Part shown: one piece after another, positions 11,327-22,424 of the stretch | Layout: every line of letters starts with the position of its first letter | Numbering within the stretch: the first letter of the stretch is position 1 | NCBI RefSeq assembly: GCF_010093595.1 | Contig: NW_022985449.1 | Span: 180,080 to 244,079, forward strand | Direction: 5' to 3' | DNA length: 64,000 bases | Source: Mytilinidion resinicola | Taxonomy: Eukaryota; Ascomycota; Dothideomycetes; Mytilinidiales; Mytilinidiaceae | Notes under the pieces: generated by a model | What the model saw: only the letters and a program-made list of their open reading frames with translations | Databases searched by the model: none | Told to the model about the DNA's origin: nothing | Translations under genes and position numbers: made by a program

Positions 11327-12001
11327 AGAACTATCTCGCACGAGGAGTGCTCTCAACCACCTCTTTTATCCCCCACATCTCCAGCACCCCTCAGCACAGC
11401 CACCCCGCCTCATTTCATTCTGGTAGGAATGCCCCCCGCATTGCTGGTGCCTGAGATAGCTCCTACAGGGCGAAGCGAACACGCCCGTGCCAAGAGAGGC
11501 ACGATCCCGCATTGCGGCTGGTGTTCCAGGCTGTATCTTTGTGGCGTTCAACATCGCAATTACTTCAACATGTGCAGGAAAGGGAAATACGAGCAGGAGC
11601 TGAAAGAACCCCCCGCGTGGAACTTGACGTTCAGGGGGAAAGCAAGCAGATGTCGGCACCAAATGCGTGAAATTGCCTGAAGCCGAAGCTGCACGCTACG
11701 CACATCAGCCACATCTAGGCCTGCGAGCCCCTGAGTTGGCTCGAAACTATTTACGAAAGCTTTGACAGCGGGCGTTTTATAGTGTTCAGCTGAACAAGCT
11801 TCAAGGGCCGATGGCGGTGGCAGCCTTGAGGAGCGAGGGGGGCGTTTGGTGCTATGTTGGTGGGAATTGTATAAAATGTAGGTACAGCCGCGGAAGAGGG
11901 GATTTCTAGCTCTCAAAGTTCGCTCAAGGATTTCAATTGATCATTTTCTACTCTTCATCGTCCTGTCTTTCAAAATACTATTAGTCAAATCAACCACCAT
12001 C
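11327..12001. other. Divergent intergenic region, no gene seen
   Basis: Between a minus-strand gene start and a plus-strand gene start. Bases 11900-12001 are rich in T and C, as expected for a fungal promoter and leader. I found no further gene. Confidence 0.45.
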
Positions 12002-13073
12002 ATGCCTACTGTCCTTGAACCCGCTGCGAAGCTCCCTCTAGCCGTTCGCAAGAATGGTGAACATATCCCCATCTCCTCATACATGTCTAGGACTTAGAAC
12101 TGATGTGTGGTAGTGCGTGACAATTTCGAAAGCAAGAAGGAAGGTCTGGAAAAGCAACTGACCGATATCCTCGGCGAAACCTGGAAGATTGACATCAACC
12201 CCAACGCCATCTGGGCGTATGCCGAAGACGACAGCTACGGCAAAGACAATCTAGGAGCTTGCTTGCACTCGTAAGACCAACCCACTCCGCATACCTTCCA
12301 TTCTCCCATTCTCGCACCACCACCCTCCCAACCCTCCCACTAAGCAATCCCCCAGCTACATCGCCGACACAATCTGGAACCTAAAATACTTCCTCGAAAA
12401 GCACGGTGACCTCGGCAAGACCGAGCTCAACACCGTCGCCACCGCCCACACCCTAACCCTCGCCCTCGACACCACCGGCAGCGTGAGCTACGCCTCCTGC
12501 GACATCCACGACGGGACGCTGCGCCTGCTCTTCCAAGAAGGTAACCTCGGCACCAACATCAGCCAGACGACCAAGATCGAGACGCTCGAAGCCGCCCTGT
12601 GCGCCGCCAACCCCGACGCCGCCGCGCTCTCCTACTCCGCCCGCCTCAACATCGCCCAGGTCTGGGACGCCAAGCTGCCCGACCTCCAGAAGAAGATCGC
12701 CGCGCAGCTCGCCAACGACAAGATCGTGCTCGACCCCAACTTCGCCGCCGTCTACGCCACGCTCAAGGCCGCGCCGGGCGTCGCGAAGGAGCGCCCGGAT
12801 TGGGAGAAGTCGCTGGGGTACATCATGCACCAGTACTTCAGCGGGCTGCTGCATACGCTGGAGTACCAGAAGTTTGAAAAGGACGACATGCTGCAAGAAG
12901 GTTTTGCGGAGGCGGTGGAGAAGGGGGAGATCAGGTTCCGGGTGGTGGAGAAGCTGGGGCGGACGTATAATGAGAGTGTGGTTGAGGACGGGGTGTTTTG
13001 GCTGCAGACGAAGCCGGACATGTGGGGCACGAATTGCGGGGATGTGGCGAGCGATGTTGTGAATTTGTTGTAG
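12002..13073 (+). CDS. Uncharacterised conserved-looking protein, 309 aa
   Basis: Exons 12002-12056, 12114-12270 and 12356-13073. Donors are GTGAAC and GTAAGA, acceptors TAG and CAG, and phase is kept through both joins. The protein begins MPTVLEPAAKLPLAVRKN and contains GETWKIDINPNAIWAYAEDD, then a long helical C-terminal part (YIADTIWNLKYFLEKHGDL, and IMHQYFSGLLHTLEYQKFEK). It has no signal peptide and no membrane segment. Codon third positions are strongly C-rich in exon 3, which suggests good expression. I do not recognise the family. Confidence 0.72.
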
Positions 13074-13109
13074 GTCTGATGCATGAGCAGGAAACGTGAA
13101 GAACTCCCT

Positions 13110-13610
13110 TCTATACTGTCTAACTTGATCCCAGTTCCATAGTTTAATCTAGCCTCTTGGATATTATATACTGAAAAAGGGGCGTGGTTGAGCGATGAAA
13201 TGCTGTAAAATGCCGGGACCCACTCAGTAGATTGACCCAGGACCAAAACGATGGACTGGCTCTCGGTCATGCTTCTCAACTGTATGCAGATCATTAGCTT
13301 TTTCGGGAGTCTGATTTAAAGGCTTGCGAGCTTCACATCGGAAAAAGCACTTGAAATCAGGTCTGTTAAGGCTCCAAATTTTCAGATGTGCCAAGTTGCG
13401 GACTAGCTCCCGTTTATGCTTCTCGACGCTGTGTAAATTGTTACGATTTCCAATGGTCTGATCTGGACTCTTGTGCAATTGACGTTGATAAATGAGACCA
13501 GATTAGGGCAATCAGAGCTGAGGATTTCCTGGTGACCTGGAGTCCGTACTGGCTCCCGTTTACACAGCCCAAACATCAATCTACTGCCTTGGCCTGATTT
13601 GTCCACTTGG
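13110..13610. repeat. Imperfect tandem repeat with a unit of about 147 bp
   Basis: In the 655-bp tail-to-tail gap between two genes, the words GGCTC[TC]CG, then TATGCTTCTC, recur at about 13258 and 13406, and GGCTCCCGTTTA recurs at about 13551. This gives spacings near 147 bases. Copies one and two match at roughly 55-60 percent by eye, including CATGCTTCTCAACTGTATG against TATGCTTCTCGACGCTGTG. A partial, weaker copy may precede 13258. Minus-strand translations of two copies share NLHSVEKHKREL and DLHTVEKHDREP, so the repeat may once have been coding. Confidence 0.6.
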
Positions 13611-13728
13611 GAGACTCATATCATCAGTGCTAGGGCAACTTCGTATCCATTCATCAGCAAAGTATACAGCAAGAAGGTCAAATTACCTGATGACGCTCCA
13701 ACCCATGGTATCAACCCTACACCGACTC

Positions 13729-15127
13729 CTAATCGTAAACCTTGGACACTACAATCCCATACGGATCCCTATCCCTCTCACTAACCTCCACCCCCACATA
13801 CCCATCCTCCAATGCCTCCAACACCTCCTCCCCGACCCCCTCCCTCTCCCTCTCTTCTTTCCGCACAACCTCCCACTCCGCCTTTACAGCCTCCAGCAAC
13901 TGCTGCCTCATCACACTATGCAAAAATCCCCTCTCACTATTACTATGGAAAAGCGTGACCACACACTGCCCCTTCTCGATCGCCGCCAGCGCCTCGTGAT
14001 GCGACATCTCGCCTGTGAAAAGCAGATCGACGTCTAAGCCTGAGAGTAGGTCGCCCCCGGATCCTGCGCAGATGCCGACAGAAGAGATGGACATGTCGGA
14101 TATTTGTTTGCCCTGCGGTATAGCGATGGGGAAGCCTTTTGGGTTACCCAGCCCGCGGCCGATACGTTCGATAAGGGATGGGAGGGATTGGGGTTTGGAG
14201 AAGCGCACGATGCGGCCCATGCCGGCGCCGGGGTGGGCGGGGAGGTCGAGAGGGCGGATTGGGTGGCGGGTGTGAGCTGTTGAGGCGCTATTACACATAT
14301 CCATCAGTTCTGACTTGTACGAGCGGGGGTAGGGGAGCGCGTACAGTTTCAGATCGCCATCTTGGAGGTTTGCGGTAGAGGGGTGGTGTTGCAGCAGGTA
14401 TATCGGGCGCTTGGGCTCTAGAAATGGGTCGTCCTCGGGTGGTTGGGGTGTCGAAGGCTTCGAGGATTTTGAGGACGTCTCGTCTGTGATCATGGCGCCC
14501 TCTTCTGGTGCTGTAGCTGGTTCACCGGTGATGATATCTGCGAGCCAATCCCCAAGCCCTCCGGGGGCGGCGTCAATGGCTGAGTGAGGGCTGTATACCT
14601 GGAATTGCTCAGCGAGAGTCCGAGTATGACTCAAGAGTTCCATACGCTTATCCCTTCAGCGGCTAATCGAAGTAGCGACTGCTGCTGGCTGTTGGCGAGG
14701 GTGATTGACTTGAGGCCTCTGAAGATAATGGGGTCTATGCTTGGAGCTTTGTTAGGTCTTGGGATGTTCAGAGAGGGGGCTGAGGCGTACGGTAGGCTAC
14801 GATTACGGAGTCGTTTCGTTCAATTGCTTCGTCTGCGACTGCCTTTGTGAGGTCAACGGTGAGAAGGACCGAGTTCATCTGCCGCCGTAGAGGGTCGAAG
14901 GGAGACTCTAGGAGTACTAGAATTGTTGTTAGCCTTCCTGTTGTAGTACTTGGTGGCAGAAATGATCGTACACCCAGTGTTGTCCCAGCTCTTGTCTGCC
15001 AACGCTTCTGGATAGCTATGCTCGTCAGCGAGAGCTCTGCGGTACGCGCTCGTAGAACTTACAGTTTCCGCATAGCATTAACCACCGCCTTCGAAAAGGG
15101 TGCCGAAGCCGTAGGAGAAGTCATCAT
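13729..15127 (-). CDS. NIF3: NIF3-family metal-binding protein
   Basis: Five exons on the minus strand: 15127-15063, 15015-14972, 14916-14791, 14734-14646 and 14598-13729, giving 397 residues. All four introns are 47-56 bp with GT...AG ends, and splicing restores family motifs broken in the raw frames. These are WDNTGLLLESP across intron 2, VIVAYHPIIFRGLKS across intron 3, and GISVYSPHSAIDAAPGG across intron 4. Predicted metal ligands include the His of AYHPIIF, the His/Asp of SPHSAID, and FTGEMSHHEALAA near the C-terminal end. NIF3 proteins bind two metal ions. Their exact reaction is unsettled, with GTP cyclohydrolase-like and regulatory roles proposed. An insert rich in Ser/Thr/Pro follows the ITGEPAT segment. 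It is divergent from the BolA gene, with 215 bp between starts. Confidence 0.92.
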
Positions 15128-15342
15128 GAACGACCTTGCAACCGTCTTGAACATGAAGCTGCTCCAGAATATCCAGAATGGTGTTGTATGAAAAAGCAAT
15201 GCCGATCAACGAACTTGGAAGAAAACACGCTAAACCCCCCATCACGTGCGTCCAAAACTGAGGCCGAGCACGTCATCATCCGAGATTCGGCGTGAAGGCA
15301 CGGCGACATCAGATAAGATTGATAAAATTTATAAAGTCAGCC
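15128..15342. promoter_or_regulatory. Shared NIF3-BolA divergent promoter
   Basis: Only 215 bp separate the two start codons, which point away from each other, so both promoters must lie here. A CACGTG hexamer sits at 15243-15248. The role of that site is not shown, since such hexamers occur by chance about once per 4 kb. Confidence 0.5.
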
Positions 15343-15823
15343 ATGGACCCGCGCTTGCCTCAAACCCTCAGCAACCTCAACATCAACGAGTCGACTCCCG
15401 CAACTATGGCTTCGACGACCGACGAGCCTGCTGAGATGCAGCGCATCACACCAGAGGTGCTAAAGAGCAAGTTGATTGAGAAGCTAGAGGCTACGCACGT
15501 GGAAATTGATGATAAAGGTACTATATTTGATTGTGGAAGATGAGGGTGTTATGTCGTCCTTTTATTAAGTATCTGTTAAACATATCTATGGGCCCACAGG
15601 TTCCTCCCAGATTGTTCAGCCGCTAACCGCAAATGCCAATCTAGACGGATGTGGACAAATGATTGAAGCTATCATTGTCTCGCCACAGTTCACGAAGAAG
15701 ACGACGCTGGCAAGGCACCGACTTGTGAATGCCGCGCTGAAGGAGGAGATTGCTGCGATACACGCATGGTCACCCAAGTGTCATACGCCTGAGGAGTGGG
15801 AGAAGAAGAAACCGCAGACTTGA
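15343..15823 (+). CDS. bol2: BolA-family protein (Bol2/Fra2 type)
   Basis: Exons 15343-15517 and 15645-15823 give 117 residues. The family core is plain: HVEIDD, then [35 protein letters not shown] and [13 protein letters not shown]. The Cys of GCGQ, the His of RHRLVN and the His of AIHAW are positions typical of cytosolic BolA proteins, which pair with monothiol glutaredoxins on an Fe-S cluster to signal iron status. A second acceptor at 15599 would insert 15 residues in frame. I prefer the distal acceptor because it keeps the usual short link before the GCG motif. Translation could start at 15343 or at the internal ATG at 15406. The N-terminal extension before [14 protein letters not shown] is longer than needed for the fold. 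Confidence 0.93.
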
Positions 15824-15992
15824 GCATTTTGCGGACACGGTTCGAATTACTCAGCAGACGTGAGGTCTCATTTGGCTATCCGGAGTCGCATTCACTAGGG
15901 ACAATTTGAAGTATGAACCAAATAGGGGTGCATTCTACCTTACAAGCTTCGTGCGATGGCTTCAAGAAGAAACGTCGTCCAGCCTATTCCTT

Positions 15993-18131
15993 CTAGCTTA
16001 GAAGAACCCGAATTTCATCGCTCGTGCGAGGGAAAATATCCCTTAGCCTCACCACTGCCTGATCTTCCGATTCACTTTCGTCATCCAGCAACTCATCCGC
16101 TGCTATAATCTTACTTTCCAGGAACTCGAAATCCTCGCAGAACTTGTCTGCTGCTTCCTCCGTGATTTTCTGAACCATTCTCGAGTTCCTCAGCCTTTTG
16201 ATATTTTCTGCCGCGTCCATAAGCGCCGAGGGAAGGAAGTCATCTAGCTGCTGGCTTGTGGCAATCAGGTGTTCGGGCTTAAAAGGCTCCAGTGAAGCAA
16301 GAGATGATATGTCTTCCGCTGAGTCAGACATTTCGCTGACTGCGTTGAGCAAGACGTCAATGCCAGATTCGTATGTCAAGTATCGATGCTGAGACTCTAC
16401 CAGCTTAGCGGAGTGCTCGCCGATAGTATCTTCTATCTCGCTGATGCGATCACTCGCGAATGAGTAAGGTGCAAGGATGTTCTTAGCCGCTAATAAACAG
16501 TTAATGGCAAATATGTCGTTCTTCGGGTCGGCGAGTCTTTTGTATAGGTTCTCGCAGCCACTCAGGAACGGGTCAAGGGCTTCGGACAGTACGGCTTGGA
16601 ACCCGTTGTCTCGTTCGTCGGTTGCGGCAATGGATGTATCGTAGCTCTTTGCCAATGTCTTGAGCATTTGAAGTGCATCTTCAAGGAATTCTGGCGGTGA
16701 CAAGTCATCCGGAGCAACTGCAAGGTCGCTCTGAACAGCAGCAACATGGTCTCTCATGTTTGCACGGAATTGCCTCATTGCCGATTCCTCCAGTCCGGTA
16801 AAGACATCGAGGACCTCGGAGTCATTGCCGAGTAGCCGTGAGAAGGTGTTCTTATAAAAAGCAATGAGATTCGCAATTTTGTACGCAAGAGTTGCATCTT
16901 CGTGACTCTGTATGACTTGTTCGGTTCGTTGTCGCAACAGTCGTGCAACTCCTGTAAGATCGCGACTGACAAGTTGGTTTAAGGCTTTGCGGCCGTCGAA
17001 TATTTCCTCGTCGCCTTCCAGTCGGGACCAAGGTTCGCTTTCTAGACCTGCTTGAATTCCGCGGGCAATCTCATCGCCCTCCGAGATAAACAAGACCTCG
17101 AGTGCTTCTCTCTCTGAGACAGTGGCTGAATGTGCCCAAGCAAGCATGTCCCCCACATATCGGAGGGGGTCGTGAGCATGGAACTCGATTGGCTTCATGG
17201 ACGACAAGCTCTGCAAATCCGCAGCGGAGCCGGTGAGGGCGGTGTAAAATGAATCTGATAGTATATTTTCCCGCGCTTCGGCGAAGAAGTCCAAACAGCT
17301 TTGGAATAGCGTTGGCCGCTCTGCCAGCACTCGCAGAGACCTTCGTATGGAGGCATTGATCTGAGGATTCTCTAGGTCCAGGGTCTTGAACTCACGCTGA
17401 ATCCAGCGGTACAACTTTTGAAAGGCTGAATTCAGCTGCTTGGAGCTTTGCTCGAGAATCTCAAGGCCAAGTCGCTGATCCTCGGTCCCCAAAAGCACTT
17501 GGCAGTCGTAATGAATCTTCTTTGCCCTGGTAAGGGTCTGGAAAAATTCCTCGTCCACAGGCTCGGCGGTGGAGGTCAATGCGGTAGCTTCCTCTTCGGT
17601 TATGACAAAGTGCGAACTGAATGCATCCAGCACACGCTGCTTCATCTCAACTTGCTTTCTTTGATTCATAAGGCTGGTTGCCTCCTCCAGAACAGGGCCA
17701 GTCTCCTGATTTGCCGCAGAAATGTGCCCACGAAGGTCCGCACAGCTCTGGTTCAGATTCGAGATCGCCGCCCCAATTCTTTTCAGTTGCTTCATCGAAA
17801 GTCAACAACGGCACGAGTGATAATATGATTGACTAACCTCTGCGACTTGACCGAAATCTTTCACGATGTCACCGTTGCATTGGATAACCTCTTTCTGGAC
17901 ATCTAGCCTCAACTGCCGCCTTGTCTCGGCGGTATTGCGAATGCCCCTGCCATTGAGCGTCTCCAAGGCATCTCGAATATCGAGGTCAGCATATGATGCC
18001 GACAGGACGCTGGTGATCCTGCTGGATAGAGCATTGGAGGTTCGGGACGAGACCCCGATAGAGGGCGTGGCCGGCGACAGGAGGTCTGGCGAAGCGGGAG
18101 TGGACCTCTCCTGGAAGTAACTGCTCGCCAT
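15993..18131 (-). CDS. COG6: COG complex subunit 6
   Basis: Exons 18131-17838 and 17789-15993 on the minus strand give 696 residues. The 48-bp intron (17837-17790) begins GTTAGT and ends AAG, phase 0, joining DFGQVAE to [12 protein letters not shown]. The N-terminus carries the COG6 signature: [18 protein letters not shown], then [15 protein letters not shown]. Later blocks include [33 protein letters not shown] and [23 protein letters not shown]6 is part of lobe B of the conserved oligomeric Golgi tether, which retrieves Golgi enzymes inside the secretory pathway. Length is in the family range. The frame extends 30 codons upstream of 18131, but [12 protein letters not shown] is the more plausible start. 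The gene is divergent from ATG9, another membrane-traffic gene. Confidence 0.94.
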
Positions 18132-18569
18132 TCCGAGTATTATAGTTCGAGTCCAGTGCATCGAGTTTGTCGACAGGTTGGTGATGGGCGAGTGTTTTTC
18201 CGATCCGCTGCACGTGGACAAGTTCAGCAGCCTGCATACCCGCGGGCCGTCGCCGCAAACGGGGCGATGACCAGCTGCATCACACGTCAGGCACGCCTGG
18301 AGACGGGACGAATGCCAGAGTCAACTCGCCAGGCGACCACGATTCGGGACTCTTCCACCTGACCACAAACACCCTCCCCGACACTTATCACGGCGATTGC
18401 TGAGGCCATGTACTAATGACCCGGGATCCATGGATGCGAGCCTGGACATGCGTGGATCTCTCACTGATCCCCTCTCCACCTCCATCCCCCGCCTTCGCGT
18501 CTACGACAGCTCCCTTCACCTCCCGCAGCGGCCGCAGGCTTCTGCACAACCCGCCACCTCTTCTCCACC
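18132..18569. promoter_or_regulatory. COG6-ATG9 divergent intergenic region
   Basis: 438 bp between two outward-facing start codons. It is C-rich with pyrimidine tracts shortly before the ATG9 start. A CACGTG lies at 18211-18216. No gene is seen. Confidence 0.45.
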
Positions 18570-21450
18570 ATGATGGCCTCCAATATACTCTCGAGGCTCC
18601 TGCCTTCTGCCTCCGATGAACACTCCAACTACGACCATCGACACCGACGCAACCCCTCCGACCCCTCTGATATCGAAGACGGACTTAGTATGGACATTGA
18701 CGAAGAGAATCTTGGAGAACGGTTTCAGGAGCAGGACCTAGACCACCTGTTGGCCGACGCCACGAGCAGTCATATCACAACTGAGAGCACCGCCTTCCTC
18801 AACAAAGAACGAAGGACGAGCGGACCGCACGCAGGTTCTAGGGCGAATCCTGGACGGGGGCCGTCTGCTACACGGAGAGGAGCACACTCCGATGACGACG
18901 ACGATGTTCCGGAGTCCCTGCTTCTTGAAGGGGCGGATGAGCCTCCACGCCAAAGCATTCCAGCAAACCGCCGACCTGATCCCTACCTCCCTCCTCCTGT
19001 GCCAGGACTTGCTAGTCGTCAGGCTAGAACACAGTGGGAGACTGCCCAAGCACAACAACGGCTTCATAACGATGATCGACACTTACCACGCGCCGCTAGG
19101 GGCCCTCTTCCAGCGGGTGCTGGTCAGCTTTCAAACGATCCAAAAGAGAGAGCAATGTGGATGTGGGTCAACGTCCAGGACCTTGATGACTTTCTCCGAA
19201 AGGTGTACCATTACTATCTTGGCCATGGCATTTGGTCGATCCTTCTTTCTAGAGTTTTGGCGCTTCTGTAAGGAGTTCCTGATGTCCGCATTCATGTGTC
19301 TCTACTGACAAGATCTAGTCAATCTGCATTTATTACGGGATTTCTAACGTTTCTTGTTTTCTGCATCAACTTTCAGAATCTCTCGAGTAGCAAAACCATG
19401 GAAGAAGTCCTCGTGCCGAAATGCACTCAGCAGTAAGCGATGCTTTCTCAATTTGCATTGCTCGTGGCTGACCAATAAACAGAATCCACGGATTTTGGAA
19501 ACTCTTCATTTATATATTCATCGTCACCTGGTTCGTTCAGCTCGCTGGCCTTCTAAGGGAAATCCCTGCCTTGTGGAACATGTACAATTTCTACCATTAC
19601 CTGCTGGACGTCCCGGATCGAAATATTCAGTCTGCTAGCTGGCAATTGATTGTCAGTCGCTTGATGGCTCTTAGAGATTCTAACTATTCAACAGCACAGA
19701 ATATATCGCCTCGAGCCCGCAGGATTCTTCAAGACAAGTCACGACAACGGATGGATGCTCATGACATTGCTAACCGGGTCATGCGACGCGATAACTACCT
19801 TATCGCCATATTCAACAAGGACGTCATGGATCTAGGCGTTCAAATACCTTTCTTGGGAACACGTCAATTCTTCTCACGGACTACGGAATGGCATGTGGGA
19901 CTCTCGGTGATCGACTTTGCCTTTGGTCAGAACAACGAGATAGACCCAAAGTTCCTCAAAGAATCCAACCGGCGAGAGCTGGTTGACAAGCTGAATGCAA
20001 GGTTTCGGACTACAGCTATGATAAGCGTAGTCTGTGCGCCGGTGGCTGTCCTGTTCTTCATAGCGTCGTTACTTTTCAAATATTTCACAGTAAGTTTGAA
20101 TGAGGTTGCTATCAAGAATTTGGAGCTTACATGTACGAACAGGAGTACCACAAAGACCCCTCTCAACTGGGGACCCGAATGTTCACACCCTTAGCGCAGT
20201 GGAAATTCCGCGAATTCAATGAGTTGCCGCACCAGTTTGAACGACGGGAAAAAATGGCATATCCTTTTGCGGACCGATACCTCGCCATGTTTCCTAAGGA
20301 TAAGACGGAGCAACTTGCCGGTTTTGTGGCCTTCGTTGCTGGCGCATTCGCCGCTGTTCTCGGCATGATCACGCTATATGACTCCGAGTTGTTCCTCGGA
20401 TTCGAGATTACGCCTGGTAGAAACGTCATTTTCTATCTTGGAATCTTCGGTGTCATTTACGGGATAGCACGAAGCAGCAGTAGGAAAGATGAATTAGTCG
20501 TCGACGCCGGCTACGCAATAAAGCAGGTCATCGAGTACACCCGCTACGAGCCAGCTTCCTGGAAAGGCCGACTTAATACCGACGAAGTTCGCAATGAGTT
20601 CTCTTCGCTTTATCAACTCAAAGTCGTCATCTTCATTGAAGAGCTTTTGAGCATACTCATCACGCCTTATATCCTCGCCTTCAAACTGACAAATAGCACT
20701 GAGCGCATCGTCGACTTTTTCCGCGAATTTACCGTCCATGTAGATGGCCTGGGCTCTGTCTGCTCCTTCGCCGTTTTCGACTTCAAACGCGGCGGAGAGA
20801 ACAATCACGCAAATGATCGCGAAGACTCCGGGCTACGGGAAGACTACTATACAACCAAAGATAACAAGATGCTCGCGTCTTATTACGGATTCCTAGACAA
20901 CTATGCACCAGCCGGCCGCGGCCACAACGCCAGACGTCTGCAAAACCGACGGAACTTCCACCCTCCCCCAGTCTTCCCCAGCGCTCTCGCCGGCGCTTCC
21001 ACACAGGCCCCGCCGCCTGAAATGGCAGCCCGCTCCACAAGTAGAGGCACCACAGGCCGTCAATCTACCCAGCGCCGCACCTCGAGAAACATACCCGCGC
21101 CCGGCCGCGCATCACCCATGAACTCCATCCTCTTAGACCCCCACCACCAGCCCCGCAACTCCCCACTCCAAAAGGCGCAAGCAAAATACCGCAACCCCCT
21201 CACCGGTCTCGAAGACCCCGACGAGCTCGACGAAGCCGACCTCCCTACGCGGAACTCGAGCCGCATCATGGAGGAAGATAGCAGCTTTGGAGATTCGTGG
21301 AAAACGACGAAGCTCGCACAGGCGGATGATGAGGCGGAAGCGGAGGCGCAGGAGGAGGCGAGAAAGGGGGGACAGGGTGGCGTTCTGGGCATTTTGGCGC
21401 AGTTTGGGGGTGCACATACACAGGGAAGGGGCGCCGGGGTTGGGATTTGA
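18570..21450 (+). CDS. ATG9: Autophagy lipid scramblase Atg9
   Basis: Exons 18570-19267, 19319-19432, 19483-20089 and 20143-21450 give 908 residues. Introns are 50-53 bp with GTAAGG, GTAAGC and GTAAGT donors, and phase is kept at all joins. The disordered acidic N-terminus (to about 190) is followed by the APG9 core: WVNVQDLDDFLRKVYHYYLGHG, membrane segments around FLTFLVFCINF and FIYIFIVTWFVQLAGLL, YNFYHYLLDVPD, and DAHDIANRVMRRDNYLIAIFN. After these come EYHKDPSQLG, LPHQFERR, ELLSILITPYILAFKL and IVDFFREFTVHVDGLGSVCSFA. Atg9 is the only multi-spanning core autophagy protein. It forms a trimer that scrambles lipids and seeds phagophore membranes. The C-terminal 200 residues are low complexity and rich in Pro, Arg and Glu. 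Intron 1 and intron 2 both fall within the first membrane segments. Confidence 0.97.
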
Positions 21451-22424
21451 GGGGTTGAGCTCTTCGTTCTCTTAGGATTACAGCACGGGAAGGGCGTTTT
21501 GTCGTCGCATAGGGATCTCTGAGATATCATGGGTTTGGGTGTGGATATATAGGGGATAGGTAGCAACAATATTACATAGGACGCGAATATAGTCTATTCT
21601 ACAAAGCGTGGGCATAAGTGTATCTGTGTGCTTGAGAGAAGAGAGAACAGTGCAAGTCTCTTACAAAGGTAGTGAAAAACATATATGTGATTTTGGGCAG
21701 GCCGCAAGAAAGCTGCTGAATTTGCACAAGTAGGCAGGGCTGGGCGTGATTAAGGTGGGAAATGTGTTGGAATACAGAGACAAATGGAATCTTGGCGTAT
21801 TTTTGATAGAGAAGCTACGCCACTTCAAGCGACCAATGTCTTCAGGCATCTTTCCCACGTGACTGAGATCACCTAAGACTTGGCAGTGAGAAAAGTGTGG
21901 AAGGCCGAGGATGAGCAGTGCCAAGACATACATGATTAGTAAGGATGCAGGATGTCTTGGCAGTGCTCATCATCTGCATTCCACACATTTCCGATCCGCC
22001 AAGCCTTGCCCATGTAGAGATTACCTATTTGGAACCTTGCAAGACAGGCGCCAAGGTGTGGAGTTTTGTTGTAATTTCCGCAAAGGGATTTGTCCACGTA
22101 ACCTCGAGCTTGTACGAGCGACACCTTTTCACTCTGCCGGGATAGTATTGGGCCGCTCAAATATCGTGGCGGAAAAAGTGTCGAGCAAAGATGTCAAGAA
22201 ACCCAAATGTTACGCCCAGAAGCCTCCCGACCTAGTGGTTAAAGGATGTATGTAGAGGCCATATGCTTCGAATTGAGATGAACAAACGCAGAGTTGCATT
22301 CATTACATGCTAATCTATCGTATCAAAATACGCCCCTTATCCAGAAGGCCCTGACCGCCTCATAATCCACTAATACCCGAACGCCTTAACCATGCAACTC
22401 CATATCACCATCCGTCCCTCTCTC
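21451..22424. other. Tail-to-tail gap between ATG9 and UTP20
   Basis: No gene seen. It should hold both 3' UTRs. An inverted repeat lies in it and is listed separately. Confidence 0.5.
21890..21991. repeat. Inverted repeat, 39-bp arms, 24-bp loop
   Basis: Left arm 21890-21928 and right arm 21953-21991 are reverse complements at 34 of 39 positions. The innermost 19 bases (21910-21928 against 21953-21971) differ at one position only. Weaker pairing seems to continue a little outward. The structure could be a miniature inverted-repeat element, a decayed transposon end, or a long RNA hairpin in a 3' UTR. Nothing in it codes for protein. Confidence 0.85.

Noticed and set aside
14599..14645. ATG at 14643 as the start of a 304-residue protein
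   Set aside because: These bases are the fourth intron of NIF3. Splicing them out restores GISVYSPHSAID and links to upstream exons.
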